A DNA stretch of 64,000 nucleotides from Anaeramoeba ignava (taxonomy: Eukaryota > Metamonada > Anaeramoebidae), in NCBI GenBank assembly GCA_028826165.1, contig JAPDFW010000088.1, positions 228,501 to 292,500 of the forward strand. Reading direction: 5' to 3'. The notes under the pieces were generated by a model. That model had not been told where the DNA came from. It was given only the letters and a program-made list of their open reading frames with translations, and did not search any database. This document shows positions 61,601 to 64,000 of this stretch, piece by piece. Numbering within the stretch: the first letter of the stretch is position 1; every line of letters begins with the position of its first letter. Made by a program: the position numbers and the translations under genes.

Positions 61601-64000
61601 GAGATTGATTATGATGAGGAAAAGGGATGATTCCTGCACAAATCCCAAGAATAGTCAATGGTTCAATTTCAAGATGAGTTGTTACACCAGGAATTATTAA
61701 GTTTTCATAAAGAGCAATATTGCAATTACTTTCTTCATTCACATCCAAATATTCAAGTATCCCATTCGAAAGAAAATATTTGAATATTGATTTCGAATAT
61801 TTCACTTTGCCAAAAAAGTTCTGGCGATCTTCAATATTTTCAAGTGGTTGTGACAACTGTTGAATATGCTCCTTTGTGATTCTTGGCTTTCCGTTTTTAT
61901 CAACTATGATAAGAGGACGGCATAATCTTCCTCCATCACATGAGATCTCGATAAAGTTCTTCTTCTCGTTGAAGAAAATTGAAACAAATTCGGCAATTTG
62001 AGCCCATCTTCTCAAAATGCGAAATTGCGATATAAAAATAAGCGGTTTTCGATGGATCCCAATTATACGCCCATTAAGAAAGATTACAGTTGCTTCTCCT
62101 GATGATAATTCTTCTCCCGAAAGAAAATCAACTTCTTCAATGCCTAGCATAAGGGCTGCTCTAAACACAGGCTCTTCTTCAGAGTCTGTTGTGATGTGAG
62201 AAAGAAGCGCAAGATTTTTCACAAGTCCACAACTCTCGCCCTCAGGAGTGTCAGAAGGGCAATTATGCGTCACAAACCCATTTGCAACAAATGTGTGATT
62301 GATGCTTTGTGTTGTTAGATCATAAACCTCCTTCACCTTTGTTTCAGGAGATATGCTGTCAACGGGGACAAAAATCATCCCGTTTTCAAATTTAAAATTT
62401 AAACGGAATTTTTCAATTGCTTTTTCTTCTGTGACTTCACTCTTGCTTTTTAAATGTCTATAATAAAGCAAAAACTCTCCCGTTATTCTCGCATTCTGTT
62501 CTGCAAAGAAGCAATAACGGAAACCAATTTTTTTCCAGTAATTTAAGAAAGAATCTTTTGGAAGAAATAATAAATTTGATGAATACATTTCTTCTGTTGT
62601 TTCAATCCCAAATTCTCTGAAAAGAAGTATTTGTTGTAAGATGAAATTTTTCGCAAAACTTTTGCTTGCACAATTTCTTTTGAATATCCCATTTTGAACC
62701 AGATCACTTTCCACAAAATAGCCATGAACGCTCGAAAGCCATTCTCTTTTAATTAACTTGTTTGATTCTAAAATCCATTTCGGTATTTGTGCAAATTGCG
62801 AATTTTGCTGCTGAATATTTATAATATCCAATGGATGTAAAAGAGATAATAAAAGATAAATCAAGGCGTTATTTTTGCAAATGATGTTGGAACTTCGTTG
62901 AAAATTTTTCGATTTTTCCTTTTCTTCGATCCAAATTGAATCTGAAAATCCAATTGATTTGCAATCGGATATTAATTGAGAGGCATCTTGACTTGAATCC
63001 ATGCAAAAAATGAAATGGATATCATTTTGATCGACTTGTTGGTTTATTTTTAGGTTAAATTGTTTCGATATGATATTTCCGCGGGAGATTAAAGTTCCCA
63101 ATAATCTTGTTAAAATGGATAATTTTTCATTTTGACTATCCAAAGGAAGCAATTTAATTTGATCAAGTTTTTGGATTATCGAATTCAAGTTAATATTTGG
63201 AAATTGGATTTGCATTTGTTTTTCAGAAGTGATAGCGAAATGTGTTTTGTTTTGAGTTTTCGAAGGATTTTCCAAAGTGTGTCTAATACAAACACAATCA
63301 TTGCGAGTTAAATGCTGGGCTTGGACAAATCCTCTTTTTGTGAGAAATGGATGATCTTCTGTCACACAAATTTCTCTATCAGTAACCGTTTTAACTGTGA
63401 ATAGTTTTTGTTTTAACGAATGGATATAAAAATGCTGCTTTTCCGTGATTTTGGATGTTTTTTCTTCAAGGGATTTTGGGTTTACTGTGATTATTGAAAT
63501 GTCTTTTTTTTGATTGTAATAAAGATCATCTATAAAGCATGTGTTTATTTTATCATCCATTAAAATTGATGTATCTTTGGAGCAACACAAAATCCCGAAC
63601 TGACTTGTTTGTAGAGATCTTGGACCACTTATTTTTCTTGTTTTTTCAAATTGTGAAGAGATTCTAGTTACCATTCCTTTTTTTTTTTTTTAATTTAAAT
63701 TTGAATTTAATTTGAAATGATTTGAAATTTTTTTTTTGGAATTTTTACCTAAACAAGAAATGTAAGATAAACGAGATAAAACTTGAGTAATCCCAGCTCT
63801 TGCCATTTTAAATCTTTTCAGAGTCCAATTACCGGTTGCAATAGCTCTAACCAAACCATTAGTAATTGTATCAATACGAATAGACTTAACAATATCAAAC
63901 TGAGCAGCCAAGTTTCTTTTGGATAAAGAAGCATCAGCAATACGAGACAACTCAGTATTAAATTTCTTGAACAAATCATCAAACAGAATGGCAAGTAAAG
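58613..64000 (-). CDS. POLR3B: RNA polymerase III second-largest subunit with two inteins (5' partial)
   Basis: Exons 64000-63749 (partial), 63676-61400, 61236-59394, 59261-59090 and 58804-58613. After removal of inteins the visible extein is about 793 residues; about 340 N-terminal residues lie outside the window. Pol III rather than Pol I or II is shown by [88 protein letters not shown] and the end [17 protein letters not shown]. The catalytic core is present: [33 protein letters not shown] and the C-terminal zinc ligands [16 protein letters not shown], completed only after splicing exons 4 and 5. Three of four introns end in AAG. The enzyme makes tRNA, 5S rRNA and other small RNAs. Confidence 0.95.
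58805..59089 (-). repeat. Intron of (TTTTAA)n in the Pol III gene
   Basis: The last intron is almost pure aaatta hexamer on the plus strand. Donor gtaagt, acceptor ttaag. Confidence 0.85.
59777..60805 (-). mobile_element. Intein 2 in RNA polymerase III subunit 2 (343 aa)
   Basis: It is inserted between RRPELGDKF and SSRHGQKG, in the most conserved active-site region. It starts [18 protein letters not shown], has [16 protein letters not shown] (block B), and ends [20 protein letters not shown] then FWGGN before Ser +1. The usual penultimate His is Gly. The centre is short and Lys-rich with only traces of an endonuclease ([27 protein letters not shown]), so it looks degenerate or near-minimal. 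Confidence 0.85.
62262..63587 (-). mobile_element. Intein 1 in RNA polymerase III subunit 2 (442 aa)
   Basis: It is inserted between FGIL and [10 protein letters not shown]. It begins with Cys (CCSKDTSIL, block A), has block [19 protein letters not shown], and ends [22 protein letters not shown] before a Cys +1 residue, so all residues for protein splicing are visible. The middle resembles a LAGLIDADG endonuclease with [15 protein letters not shown] typical of nuclear eukaryotic inteins. The first dodecapeptide is LLGTLISRG and the second [12 protein letters not shown], both without the expected Asp, so homing activity is probably lost. Confidence 0.9.

Noticed and set aside
59306-63674. Assignment to RNA polymerase II (RPB2) or I (RPA2), which also host inteins
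   Set aside because: Motifs around both inteins, the [19 protein letters not shown] block and the C-terminal [16 protein letters not shown] match the Pol III subunit; Pol I and II differ at these places.
1-64000. tRNA, rRNA or other structured RNA genes
   Set aside because: I looked for GC-rich cloverleaf-like blocks and conserved rRNA words in the spacers and found none.

Overview
The window is nuclear DNA from a very AT-rich, intron-rich eukaryotic microbe. Evidence: spliceosomal introns in every gene, no operons, eukaryote-only proteins (RNA polymerase III, importin alpha, Furry, a USP-like protein, POMP, CWF19L1, hyccin, CDC123), standard stop codons (TAA, TAG and TGA all used) and long Asn-Gln tracts encoded by the hexamer CAAAAT. 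An amoeboid protist (Anaeramoeba-like or similar) would fit the Asn-Gln tracts and low GC, but I cannot identify the organism from sequence alone.

Layout. A large inverted repeat dominates. The left arm (1 to about 16767, cut by the window start) and the right arm (about 41616 to 57605, continuing the same gene to 57942) carry the same seven genes in mirror order: ankyrin-hyccin, CDC123-like, zinc-finger protein, coiled-coil/KNL1-like protein, CWF19L1, POMP and an ARM-repeat gene. The arms differ. The left copies of hyccin, CDC123, CWF19L1 and the zinc-finger gene carry frame or 3' end defects, while the right ARM gene is frameshifted and has 5 exons against 12. The roughly 25 kb between the arms is single copy: a USP25/28-like protein lacking its catalytic residues (-), importin alpha (+), a giant Furry protein ending in an RGS domain (-), a dynactin p24-like gene (-) and a three-RRM protein (+). 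To the right of the repeat lies RNA polymerase III subunit 2 (-, N-terminus outside the window), which carries two inteins.

Gene architecture. Introns are mostly 65-100 nt, but several hold 0.6-3.3 kb of simple AT repeat. Many end in AAG rather than TAG or CAG. The most unusual structure is in the ankyrin-hyccin gene: each ankyrin-repeat junction is cut by three short introns separated by two exons of only three nucleotides (AAT, CGA, AAA, CAT). At three of the four junctions those two codons restore exactly the residues missing from the ankyrin consensus. All exon joins given here were checked by hand for reading phase; none was tested against transcripts.

Functionally the genes are housekeeping: transcription (Pol III), splicing/lariat turnover (CWF19L1), proteasome assembly (POMP), translation-factor assembly (CDC123), nuclear import, and cell shape/trafficking (Furry, dynactin, hyccin). 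They do not form one pathway. The novelty lies in gene structure, domain fusions, inteins and the inverted duplication.
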